From Acidobacteriota bacterium (GTDB lineage: Bacteria; Acidobacteriota; Terriglobia; UBA7540), in contig JAKCCV010000019.1 of the NCBI GenBank assembly GCA_021838785.1, positions 16,710-80,709 on the forward strand: a stretch of DNA of 64,000 nt. The letters are read 5' to 3'. Positions 51,658 through 60,118 of the stretch are shown one piece after another; position 1 is the first letter of the stretch; every line of letters begins with the position of its first letter. Made by a program: the position numbers and the translations under genes. Below the pieces are notes generated by a model. That model ran no database searches. It was not told where the DNA came from and saw nothing but the letters and a program-made list of their open reading frames with translations.

Positions 51658-52049
51658 TGAGCGATCTTGTGGTGCAAGTCCGGTCAAAGAAAAAAATGAG
51701 CGAAGTGGCGCGCGATCTTGAGGCGGCCGCGCAGCGCAACAAGTTTGGCGTGCTGGGCGTGCATGATTTGAAGGCCAAGATGGTGGAGAAAGGCGTGGAA
51801 TTCAACCGCGACTGCTTGATCTTTGAGGTGTGCAATCCTCAACAAGCCAAGCGGGTGCTGGAAGCGAACACGGAGATTTCCACGGCTTTGCCATGCCGCA
51901 TCGCAGTGTACGAGGAAAGCGACGGTGTGACCTTGGCCACGTTGCGACCTTCGGCTCTGTTGGGAATGTTTAATGCGGCTAATTTGGCCCCGGTGGCCCA
52001 AGAGGTGGAAACGACCATCCTCCGCATCATGGACGAGGCGGCGCGCTAG
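51657..52049 (+). CDS. DUF302 domain protein
   Basis: 130 residues starting at an ATG that overlaps the protease stop (ATGA). Family features: SEVARDLEAAAQRNKFGVLG, VHDLKAKMVEKGVEF, DCLIFEVCNPQQAKRVLEAN, ALPCRIAVYEESDGVTLATL. DUF302 proteins are small, soluble and of unknown function. Operon with the M48 protease. Confidence 0.9.
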   Translation: MSDLVVQVRSKKKMSEVARDLEAAAQRNKFGVLGVHDLKAKMVEKGVEFNRDCLIFEVCNPQQAKRVLEANTEISTALPCRIAVYEESDGVTLATLRPSALLGMFNAANLAPVAQEVETTILRIMDEAAR

Positions 52050-52071
52050 CCACGAGTTCAGGATCACCCCC

Positions 52072-52218
52072 ATGCCTCCTCAAGGACAAACCGAATCGAA
52101 ACCCTTCACGCTCGGCGAGTTTATCCGGCTCTTGCCGGAGCTGCTGAAGGCTTACGTGATCGGATGGTTGCTCATCTTTGCTGATTTTTTTAGGAGAGCT
52201 GGGCGCCACGCACGTTGA
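52072..52218 (+). CDS. Possible 48-residue membrane peptide
   Basis: ATG at 52072, 22 bases after DUF302: KPFTLGEFIRLLPELLKAYV, IGWLLIFADFFRRAGRHAR. One amphipathic helix then a membrane-like helix with a basic tail. No clear ribosome site. Position and composition suggest a real small envelope peptide; not recognised as a family. Confidence 0.4.
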   Translation: MPPQGQTESKPFTLGEFIRLLPELLKAYVIGWLLIFADFFRRAGRHAR

Positions 52219-52389
52219 CGAGCTTTTCCAAAACCGGCGAGAGGGTCAGAGTCACGACGGCAGGTTGCCGGTCCGGATCAAAATGGGAAGGGACGCTGGT
52301 CGAAAGTCAAGGGTGCGAGAATGCCTCGCGCGCTGGTTCGGCAGACTATCCGCGGCTCGGAGAGCGGGCGCGTCCGGGGGGCGCGCCGG

Positions 52390-54225
52390 TTACTCGGGGA
52401 GAGCACCCTTGGGAATCTTCTGCCGGACGTGCTCGGCGGCCGCCGCTTCCCCGGCTGCCTGAAGCGCTTGCGCCTCCGCCTGGTAAGCCTGCCAATAATG
52501 CGGTGCAACGACTCGCGCAGCGTGAAATTGTGCGGCAGCCTGGCGGTAGTGCCCCAGTTTCATCAGGCAAGTTCCGTAGTAGAACCGTCCTCCCAAGTCT
52601 TGAGGATTGCATTTCACGGCTTGCGCAAAATACTTGGAGGCCTCCGCATAATTCCCATCCGGGAAATAGACGGCCCCTAGAGCGTCATATCCCTGGTAGC
52701 TAGTGGGGGCCACCTGGATGACCTTTTTGAAGTCACGAATGGCTTGTTGGCGATGCCCCATTCTCAGGGCGATGCGTCCCAGGGCCAGATAGTAATCGTG
52801 AGCCAAGCCGAGCGGCCAAGTACTCTCTTGATTGAGCCTCCATGCGGTTTTGTATTCTTGAAGCGCCGCCTGCAAATTGCCCTCTCGATATTCAAAGTCT
52901 AAACCGAGCGCCATGTAAAGCAAGGGCGACTTGGGCGCCTGGCGGAGGGAGTAGTCAATGAGCTTGTCATTGCTGTCCCATTGCGGAATATAGCCCATCG
53001 TCTCCACGGTGAAGGCAACCGCGGCAACAGCCAAAGCCGCCACGCCCACGGTCTGGAATTCCAACCGGCGAGTGTGAGCGGGCAGCCATTCGAGCGCGAT
53101 CCAAGCGACCGCCAAGCATGGCCCAATGGAGGGAAGATAATTAAATCGGTCCGCGAGTTGTGGGAAGCTCAGTTGTCGGATGTCCAGCACCGGAAGTATG
53201 CAGATTGGCCACCACAGCATCAAAAAGCTGAGACGCGGCTCCCACCGGCGGATCCAGAGCGCGCTTAAGATGACCGCCAGGGTCGCACACGGCCACGGCG
53301 AAACCAAGCTAGCTTTCAAGTTGAACATCCGATACACGGTCAGGTGGTTGGGCCAAACCAACAGGCGGGCGTTATCGCCCAACAAACCCAAGGCCGCTTC
53401 CAGAACCACGCGGTCAGGATGCCAGAAGTGGTGACTCATGCTGAAGTAGCCGAGCGCGAGGCGCCGGGCGCCCATATAAAGCGCCACGGCAGCTACGTAA
53501 GCCATCCAGCGAAGGCCCCGGCGGAGCCACGAGTCTTTCCGGCCCAGGCAGAACCACCAGGCCAGCAACAACAATGGATAAGTGAGCGCCATCTCTTTGA
53601 ACAGCAACGCGATGAGCAAGGCCAAGGCCGACCACAGCGTGAGGCGAACGTCGTGGGAGCGTTCCCGTTCGGCGCGAAGAAAAAGAAGAAACGAAATGAC
53701 GCAGAAAAGGCCGCAGCCAAGATCCGGCAGACAAGAAATCCAGGCTACCGTCTCGACGTGAATGGGATGGAGCGCCCACACTAAGGCTCCGGCCCACGCC
53801 ACCGTCGCGTTAAGCTGGAGGCGAAGCGCCAAACGATAAATCAGGACCACCGTGGCGGCATAAATCAGCAGGTTGAGCAGATGAAAAGGAACCGGATTCG
53901 GGCCCACCAGGCGATAAAGAATCCAGTAACAGACGAACTGCAGCGGACGATAAAAGTTAGTCGCCGCTCCGTTAAATGACCATACGGAGCCGAAGAAAAT
54001 CTTTTTCCAAAGATGCGGATTAACAATGAACGGATTCTGGATAATCTGAGGATTGTCGTCATAGACAAAATCGTTGGCGAGGGTGCCGGAAAAAACCACC
54101 AGCGTCACGGCAACGAGCAATCCTTGGGCCGCCACGGGATTTCGCTCGAGCCAGGAAGCGCATTGCTGGGACCATCGGCGTGGCTTGGAGAGCATTACCG
54201 CTGGGTCGCGCAGCTCAGAATCCAA
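52390..54225 (-). CDS. Multi-pass glycosyltransferase-like protein with C-terminal TPRs (TMTC-like)
   Basis: 611 residues. FVYDDNPQIIQNP (near residue 53) is the first-loop motif of PMT/TMTC-type C-superfamily glycosyltransferases, followed by ~10 membrane helices (FHLLNLLIYAATVVLIYRL, AWAGALVWALHPIHVETVAW, LWSALALLIALLFKEMAL). The C-terminal ~180 residues are TPRs (LYMALGLDFEYREGNLQAAL, YLALGRIALRMGHRQQAI, RFYYGTCLMKLGHYRQAAAQ). Family members mannosylate secreted proteins. Last gene of the row beginning with mlaE; functional link to lipid transport is unproven. Confidence 0.85.
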   Translation of the reverse strand: MDSELRDPAVMLSKPRRWSQQCASWLERNPVAAQGLLVAVTLVVFSGTLANDFVYDDNPQIIQNPFIVNPHLWKKIFFGSVWSFNGAATNFYRPLQFVCYWILYRLVGPNPVPFHLLNLLIYAATVVLIYRLALRLQLNATVAWAGALVWALHPIHVETVAWISCLPDLGCGLFCVISFLLFLRAERERSHDVRLTLWSALALLIALLFKEMALTYPLLLLAWWFCLGRKDSWLRRGLRWMAYVAAVALYMGARRLALGYFSMSHHFWHPDRVVLEAALGLLGDNARLLVWPNHLTVYRMFNLKASLVSPWPCATLAVILSALWIRRWEPRLSFLMLWWPICILPVLDIRQLSFPQLADRFNYLPSIGPCLAVAWIALEWLPAHTRRLEFQTVGVAALAVAAVAFTVETMGYIPQWDSNDKLIDYSLRQAPKSPLLYMALGLDFEYREGNLQAALQEYKTAWRLNQESTWPLGLAHDYYLALGRIALRMGHRQQAIRDFKKVIQVAPTSYQGYDALGAVYFPDGNYAEASKYFAQAVKCNPQDLGGRFYYGTCLMKLGHYRQAAAQFHAARVVAPHYWQAYQAEAQALQAAGEAAAAEHVRQKIPKGALPE

Positions 54226-54343
54226 GTGGAAACTCCTTTATCCTCGCCCTATTATACAAGACCGGCAATCCGCAGCCCTCACGGTATGCGCCGTGGGATG
54301 CCGCTGTCAGATGGCCTTCGTCTGCCAGCGTGCCACGTTCGCC

Positions 54344-55420
54344 TCAAAAGATGTGCAAGTGAAGGGTCAAGTACTTCTTCGGGTGCTTGCGGAAAATGGT
54401 CATGAAATCCCGAAAGGATTTCATTCCCGCGCTGGCATTGTTGTAAAGCGTGGGGTCGGTGGAGAGCTTGCCGAGCGTCCCCTCACCCTTATCAATCCGA
54501 GTGGCGATCACATCAACCTTTTGTACGGTGTCGTTAACATGGTCATAAAGTTGGGGGTCGGTAGCCAGCTTGCCCAGCGTTCCCTTGCCGCTATTGATGT
54601 TGGTCATCAGGACGCTGGCTTGGCTTGAAACTTTCTTGAGGTTGTTATAGAGCGACGGGTCGTTGATGAATTTGGCCATGCTGCCGTTCCCATGCTGGAT
54701 CTGATTCACCACGTCGTTCAGGTGATTGACGGTCGTATTGATGCGAGCATAGAGCGTATCATCGGTGAGCAGCTTGCCGAGCGTCCCGTGACCCTTCTTG
54801 ACGTTGGTCAGAATGCCTTGCGCTTCGGCCACCGTGTCGCTCATGCGGTTATAGAGAGTCGGGTCATTGATGAACTTACCGATCGTGCCTTTGCCCGATT
54901 GAATGGAAGCCGTGATTTGGTTGATTTTGTCGGTCAACATGCGAAGATTGGCAATCACGTCATTGGCATTGCGAACGACTTGCTTCATGCCGGGCACGAC
55001 ATGCCCCCGGACCGTGCCACCATTTTTGAGCACGGGATAGCCCGGCTCGCCCCGGGTGATGTTGACGTAAGTTTCGCCCAGCAGCCCGACGGTTTCGAGC
55101 GAGGCTCGAGAGTCGGTGTGAATTTGACTCTGAAAGGAGCGTGCCACGCGCATATCAATCTCCACGGCACGATTCGGATCTTCGTAAGGCGAGATGGCGA
55201 TCCGATACACGTTGCCCACGGCAATGCCCGCCAGCCGCACCTGGGCGCCGATGCGCACGTCCCCGGCGCTGGGCAGGAAGGTCTTGAGCGTGTAATGGCG
55301 CGTCAGAAATCCCACTTGGCCGCTGATGAAGAAAATCCCCACCGCCAAGATGATCAGGCTGATGATCACCATCGCTCCGACTCGCAGTTGAGCCCAGGTA
55401 ATTTGTTTACGTTGTGGCAT
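54344..55420 (-). CDS. mlaD: MlaD-like MCE-domain protein with five tandem repeats
   Basis: 358 residues. A single membrane helix (VGAMVIISLIILAVGIFFIS, ~14-33) anchors the MCE domain (~37-120: GDVRIGAQVRLAGIAVGNVY; LLGETYVNITRG). Then comes a region of five ~34-residue repeats, each with G-x-G-T-x-G-K-x-x-x-D-P-x-L-Y (for example KGTIGKFINDPTLYN, HGTLGKLLTDDTLYA, GNGSMAKFINDPSLYN, GKGTLGKLATDPQLYD, GEGTLGKLSTDPTLYN). MCE proteins bind and shuttle phospholipid between membranes. It lies downstream of mlaE-mlaF, but a receptor gene separates it from them. Confidence 0.93.
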   Translation of the reverse strand: MPQRKQITWAQLRVGAMVIISLIILAVGIFFISGQVGFLTRHYTLKTFLPSAGDVRIGAQVRLAGIAVGNVYRIAISPYEDPNRAVEIDMRVARSFQSQIHTDSRASLETVGLLGETYVNITRGEPGYPVLKNGGTVRGHVVPGMKQVVRNANDVIANLRMLTDKINQITASIQSGKGTIGKFINDPTLYNRMSDTVAEAQGILTNVKKGHGTLGKLLTDDTLYARINTTVNHLNDVVNQIQHGNGSMAKFINDPSLYNNLKKVSSQASVLMTNINSGKGTLGKLATDPQLYDHVNDTVQKVDVIATRIDKGEGTLGKLSTDPTLYNNASAGMKSFRDFMTIFRKHPKKYLTLHLHIF

Positions 55421-55553
55421 AACTCCTCCGTTAGCGAACTAAAATCTTCCTCCATCTTCTAATTTAACTCCGAACTCGTCACATCTCACCCCGCTTGCCA
55501 ACTCCATGACCCGCGCCGTAGCAACTGTCTGGGGCGCCTCCGGCAATCTTCGA

Positions 55554-57875
55554 TCAAAAGACTGCTCGCGCACCGACATCGAAGCTGCGAGGCGCCCCGA
55601 TAGCCGTGCCTGAAAACAGGCTGGCAAAATTGATGACGTTGAGGTGATTCGTGAGGTTGGTGCATTGAACCTGAATCCAGAAAGCACTATTTTCTTTGCC
55701 GTACAACTTCAGCCCGGCTCCGGCATCGAGCGAAAAGGAGGGCCGAACGCGTCCCCTCGGAAAGTCCACGTGACTCAAGACCTCCGAGCCGTATTGCGAA
55801 AGCAGGAAGGCGCGGGAGGTATCACCGCTATCCAATTCCACCGGTAAGCCGCTGCCATACGAGCTTCCCATCGCCAGCCACAGCGACCTCGTCGCCGCCC
55901 AGCGAAGGCTGGCGTGCGCCGTGTTCCGCTGATCCTGAGAAATCCAGAATCGTTCATTCTGGGCCGCGTTGGCCAGAGCTTCTGCTCCGATTAAAAGGCC
56001 GCCGGTCACCGGACCTTGGCCGACAGCCAACTGATTCGCGTAGCTCACGGTTCCGGAGAACCTTCCCCAATTCGGAAAGGCCAATTGCCCCTCCACGCCT
56101 CGAATCCACGCACGCGCATCGGCAATCGGGAAGCTCACGCCGGTATTGAGCAACGTGTCGTCGTCGGAGAAATTTCGGAAGTCACGCTCAAACACATTCG
56201 CCGTGAGGCTGACCCGCCCTAGGAATCCTTTCGTGAAACCCGCTTCATAATAGTTGGCTCGAGCCGGCTGAACGGGCAGACGCTGCACCAGCGGGCTGAC
56301 GCGCTCCAGTTGCGGCGAGCTTGCCAGGAGCAGGTTTTCAAGAGCCGGTGTCTGGAAGACCCGGTCGTAGGCAAAGTGAACTACGAGGTCATGGCGCGAG
56401 AAGGCGTGCGAAATCGCAACCCGCGGGCTCCATGCCGATTGTCTGGCGACAAAGTGATAGTCGTCATATCGCATCCCCAGCCCCAGGTTCCAATGCGCCC
56501 CATGAATATTCTCCTGAACAAAAGCAGCCGGCTCGATGTCGGTGGCACGGTCGGCAAAGCGGAAGCGCAGGGCCGTTCCAGCGTCGAAGAGCGAAGGGTT
56601 GGTAATCTGATATTGGAGCGCTTCGTGAACGGGCGTGAAAAAGGCGTCGGCGCCGATCTGCCAGTCCTGATGATGATCAGCTCCCGCGAGGCTCAGTCGC
56701 CCATAACCTCGACGGAAACCGCGCTGCTGGCTGACAATGACAGGGGTGGAGAAACGATTCGACTCCAGGTGAAAGGATTCCGTCGTCAAACTGCCAACCG
56801 CCGTCAAGAGCAGGGTAGGAGAAAGAACCTGTTCGTAGGTGGCCACTCCGTCGGTTTCAGTGTCGGCGGCCTGCTGGCGTTGGCCGGCCTGCTGCTGCAC
56901 GAGCTCGTTTGGAACCTCATAGCGAACTTCCGCGCGGCGGAGGAAAAAGTGCAGGCGGGCGTTATCGCTGAGGTCTCGGGCGTAGTCGGCCGCTAGGCCT
57001 CCGGTCGAGCCGTGGTTGGTGTAGTTGGCAAGGACGGGGGGATCGAGATAGCGATCGGTTGTGCCCACGTTGCCATTGAACTGCCACTGGTTGCGGCCGC
57101 GATCGTAGCCCACGGTTCCCTCGGCAGTAGAAGTCGCGAAGCTCCCCGCTTCGGCTGCGCCGCTCCAATGGAATCCGGGGGAAAAATTTCTGCGGGTTGT
57201 AATTTCCACGACCCCGCCTAACTTGCGGCCATACTCGGCCGGAAACCCGGCGGTCAGCACGCGGATCGACTGAACGTCACCGCCTGCAAGCGGCGGAGCA
57301 AAGGCCGGCGACCGGTTTTCAGTAAAGGGTACACCGTTAATGACATATTGCACGTCGTACTCCGAGCCGCGCGGATGGAGGACGCCATTGGCCTCATACA
57401 GCCAGCCGGGCTGGGAGTCCACCGCGTCTGAAATACCCCGACCCATCTGAGCCGGCAAACGTGTTTGCAGGGTTTTAGAGCCGATCGTGTAAACGGTTCC
57501 GAGTCGGTCCGGATCAATCAGGGTGGCCGAGGACGTCACCCGCACGTGGCTTTTGACGGGCTTAAGCCGCAACGTGATGGAGACTCTCAGAGGAATGGAT
57601 GAGCGTACCTCGACCACCCGTGCGGCCGGGGCGAATCCGCTGTGCATCACCCGCACCCGATAAAGGCCGTAAGGCAGGCCGCGCGCCACGAACCGCCCTG
57701 CCTTATCGGTGTTGAACCGCTGCTGAAGCTGATTCACCCTGCTACCCAACTCTACCGTGGCACGCAACGGTTGACCCTGCGGGTCACGGACGCGGATGCG
57801 AATCGTTCCCCGCTGTGTCTGAGCAGGTGCGGCGAGTGCCACGACCAGGAAAACCAGCAGAGTTTTCGCGGCCAT
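55554..57875 (-). CDS. TonB-dependent receptor with carboxypeptidase-regulatory domain, inside the Mla row
   Basis: The ATG at 57875 gives a clean signal peptide (AAKTLLVFLVVALAAPAQTQ); the frame is open to 58037. The CarboxypepD_reg domain runs RGTIRIRVRDPQGQPLRATV to YGLYRVRVMHSGF. The plug contains RLPAQMGRGISDAVDSQPGW, YDVQYVINGVPFTENRSPAF, IRVLTAGFPAEYGRKLGGVV. The barrel ends with LNVINFASLFSGTAIGAPRS and a terminal F (RAVF). It sits between mlaF and mlaD on the same strand, which is not usual for either system. Substrate unknown. Confidence 0.9.
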   Translation of the reverse strand: MAAKTLLVFLVVALAAPAQTQRGTIRIRVRDPQGQPLRATVELGSRVNQLQQRFNTDKAGRFVARGLPYGLYRVRVMHSGFAPAARVVEVRSSIPLRVSITLRLKPVKSHVRVTSSATLIDPDRLGTVYTIGSKTLQTRLPAQMGRGISDAVDSQPGWLYEANGVLHPRGSEYDVQYVINGVPFTENRSPAFAPPLAGGDVQSIRVLTAGFPAEYGRKLGGVVEITTRRNFSPGFHWSGAAEAGSFATSTAEGTVGYDRGRNQWQFNGNVGTTDRYLDPPVLANYTNHGSTGGLAADYARDLSDNARLHFFLRRAEVRYEVPNELVQQQAGQRQQAADTETDGVATYEQVLSPTLLLTAVGSLTTESFHLESNRFSTPVIVSQQRGFRRGYGRLSLAGADHHQDWQIGADAFFTPVHEALQYQITNPSLFDAGTALRFRFADRATDIEPAAFVQENIHGAHWNLGLGMRYDDYHFVARQSAWSPRVAISHAFSRHDLVVHFAYDRVFQTPALENLLLASSPQLERVSPLVQRLPVQPARANYYEAGFTKGFLGRVSLTANVFERDFRNFSDDDTLLNTGVSFPIADARAWIRGVEGQLAFPNWGRFSGTVSYANQLAVGQGPVTGGLLIGAEALANAAQNERFWISQDQRNTAHASLRWAATRSLWLAMGSSYGSGLPVELDSGDTSRAFLLSQYGSEVLSHVDFPRGRVRPSFSLDAGAGLKLYGKENSAFWIQVQCTNLTNHLNVINFASLFSGTAIGAPRSFDVGARAVF

Positions 57876-58091
57876 CGCCGCCGAACGACAGGGATATGAG
57901 GCCAGACGACGCTCGGCGCCGCCAGCAGGACCCTGCAGCCGTCCGACCTTCGCCCGTTGCTTCTGGGCGGTCATGTTGATGACCGTAGCCATTGCTCTAA
58001 GTTTCGTTCCGGTGACCGCTCGGCCCTCCCAGACCACCTGAATTCTGCCATGTTTCCGAGGATCTCCTGCAATAGCGGGGACTAAAGGGGC

Positions 58092-58895
58092 TTATCGAAT
58101 AAACCTGTGCAAGTAGGAGTCGCCCGATTCAATTAGCTCCTTGGCCGTTCCAAAAAAATGGACGCTTCCTTCCCGCAGCACCAAGAACCTGGCCAACGCG
58201 GGTCCCCCAGCCTTGGAACCGTTCGGAGGGACCAACGATTGGCTTTGAGCGGAAAAACGGAAGTTGGCAAGGAAAAAGGCGTCCTGCAAGCGATGCGTGA
58301 CCACGACCGAACTAACCTGCTCGGTGTCGCGCAACTTCATAATCAGAAGGTTGATGGTATGCGCGGTGACCGGATCCAATCCTCCAGTCGGCGAGTCGTA
58401 GAGCATAACGGTCGGTTCGCTAATGATGGCACGCGCAATCGAAACCCGCCGTCGCATGCCACCGGAAAGCTCGGCGGGCATCTTATCCACGGCGGATTCC
58501 ATCTCTACAAAGCGCAGAACCTCCAGGACTCGGCGACGAATCTCTTCCTCGTCGCGCAGCCCCTCCTCGCGCAGGCGGTAGGCGACGTTTTCATAGACGG
58601 AGAGCGAATCAAACAGCGCACCTTCCTGGAAAACAATGCCCATGCGCTGGCGAGCAGGACGGAGTTGGGCTTCCGTCAGTTGGGTGATGTCTTGCCCATC
58701 AATCAGAATGCGCCCTTCGTCGGGTCGGAGCAAACCCAGGATGGTCTTCAGCATGACGGATTTGCCGGAGCCTGTGGCTCCGAGCAGAACCAACGTCTCA
58801 CCGTGCATCACCTTGCACGAAACATCGGCCAAGGCGGGTTTGTCTTCAAAGGAGAGCCAGACGTGCTCGAGTTCAATAGCAGGTCTTGCATTCAT
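58092..58895 (-). CDS. mlaF: MlaF-like ABC transporter ATPase
   Basis: 267 residues. Walker A GATGSGKS near residue 38, Q-loop GIVFQEGALFDSLSVYENVA, signature LSGGMRRRVSIARAI, Walker B VMLYDSPTGGLDPVTA and H-loop VVVTHRLQDAFF. An insertion (SAQSQSLVPPNGSKAGGP, ~222-239) follows the H-loop. Powers lipid transport with MlaE and MlaD. 166 bases separate it from mlaE. Confidence 0.94.
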   Translation of the reverse strand: MNARPAIELEHVWLSFEDKPALADVSCKVMHGETLVLLGATGSGKSVMLKTILGLLRPDEGRILIDGQDITQLTEAQLRPARQRMGIVFQEGALFDSLSVYENVAYRLREEGLRDEEEIRRRVLEVLRFVEMESAVDKMPAELSGGMRRRVSIARAIISEPTVMLYDSPTGGLDPVTAHTINLLIMKLRDTEQVSSVVVTHRLQDAFFLANFRFSAQSQSLVPPNGSKAGGPALARFLVLREGSVHFFGTAKELIESGDSYLHRFIR

Positions 58896-59060
58896 CGCTC
58901 ATCTCGATTAGCCGCGTTGCCCAACGCTATTGGCCTTTCAAGCCCGTCGCAGGCAAAATGCCGGAGGCCCCGCCGAGATGTTTGCTCCGGCGGAAGGTTT
59001 ACCAATGCACACCGGGAACTTCAGCATCCTTGCAAGGGGCCAACCGCATGGGCCGTCTCG

Positions 59061-59840
59061 TCAGAAGAAGTGAATGCCGACCATGAGCTTGGTGATGAAG
59101 AAATCCACCACCAAAATAAGGACGGAGGCCACGACCACAGCTTGCGTAGTGGATCGGCCCACGCCCTCGGTGCCACCGCGCGTCTTTAGGCCGAAATAGC
59201 ATCCGACCAACGCCACAATCACCGCAAAGAAGAACGGCTTCAAAAGCCCCTGCGTGACATCCTGAAAATCAAGCGCCTCATAGGCGTTGGTCCAGTATTC
59301 CACCGAGGTGAGGTGGGCCGTGGAGACGCTGACAAAGAATCCGCCCAACATGCCGCAGAAATCCGCCAACACGGTCAGCGCCGGCAGCGTCGCCAAGGTG
59401 GCGTAAAGGCGCGGCGCCACGAGCTTGCGCAAGGGGTCGGTGCCGAGCGCGCGCATGGCGTCAATCTGCTCACTCACCAGCATGGAGCCAATTTCAGAGG
59501 CAATGCCGGAACTGTTCCGTCCCGCCACCATCAGCGCCGTCAGCACCGGGCCCAATTCCCGGACCACAGAAATCGAAACTACTTCGCCTAAAAACGCCAC
59601 GGAACCGAAGGTGCTCAGGGTGCGATAGCTTTGCAGCGCCAGAACCCCTCCCGTAAAGAATCCCGTCAGCAGGACGATGGGCAATGAGCCCACCCCAATC
59701 ACATCCATTTGAATCAGGGTGTCGGTCAAATAACGAGGGGGAGCAAGAATGCTCGCGATGGAGTTCAGAAACAGGTAGGTAAAGTCCTGCACCGCCAGGA
59801 CCTTGCGCTTCAAGTAGCCGTCAATCGAAAGTTCAGCCAT
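59061..59840 (-). CDS. mlaE: MlaE-like ABC transporter permease
   Basis: 259 residues, 5-6 membrane helices. IGVGSLPIVLLTGFFTGGVL, ALQSYRTLSTFGSVAFLGEV, VRELGPVLTALMVAGRNSSG, ASEIGSMLVSEQIDAMRALG are the MlaE/DUF140 family hallmarks; the R-E-L-G-P-V and E-I-G-x-M segments are invariant. First gene of the row. The 278-base gap to nadB (divergent) should hold both promoters; no clear elements were recognised. Confidence 0.95.
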   Translation of the reverse strand: MAELSIDGYLKRKVLAVQDFTYLFLNSIASILAPPRYLTDTLIQMDVIGVGSLPIVLLTGFFTGGVLALQSYRTLSTFGSVAFLGEVVSISVVRELGPVLTALMVAGRNSSGIASEIGSMLVSEQIDAMRALGTDPLRKLVAPRLYATLATLPALTVLADFCGMLGGFFVSVSTAHLTSVEYWTNAYEALDFQDVTQGLLKPFFFAVIVALVGCYFGLKTRGGTEGVGRSTTQAVVVASVLILVVDFFITKLMVGIHFF

Positions 59841-60118
59841 CAGTCCACGGGCGTTCGACGCTCAAGGGCCGTCTCTTTCGCAATGTATCGGTTTACCCGC
59901 GGCCCGTCAAGCGATGCTTCAGGGGTCGAAGCAGAACGATGCCCCGTTGGACAAACCGGCTGACGGCGCATTCATCTCTTGAGGCCGCGCCGACGCAGCC
60001 AGTTGACGAGCAGGATGGGCCAAATTGCCGAGCACCCGTTTTCATAAGTGCGGGTTGGATTGGGGGTTCGCATGTGGTAAGTGCCGTTGCGGAAGGGTTC
60101 GGCGACGGCTATCATAAA

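Noticed and set aside
58158..59189. 343-codon plus-strand frame
   Set aside because: Antisense to mlaF and mlaE.
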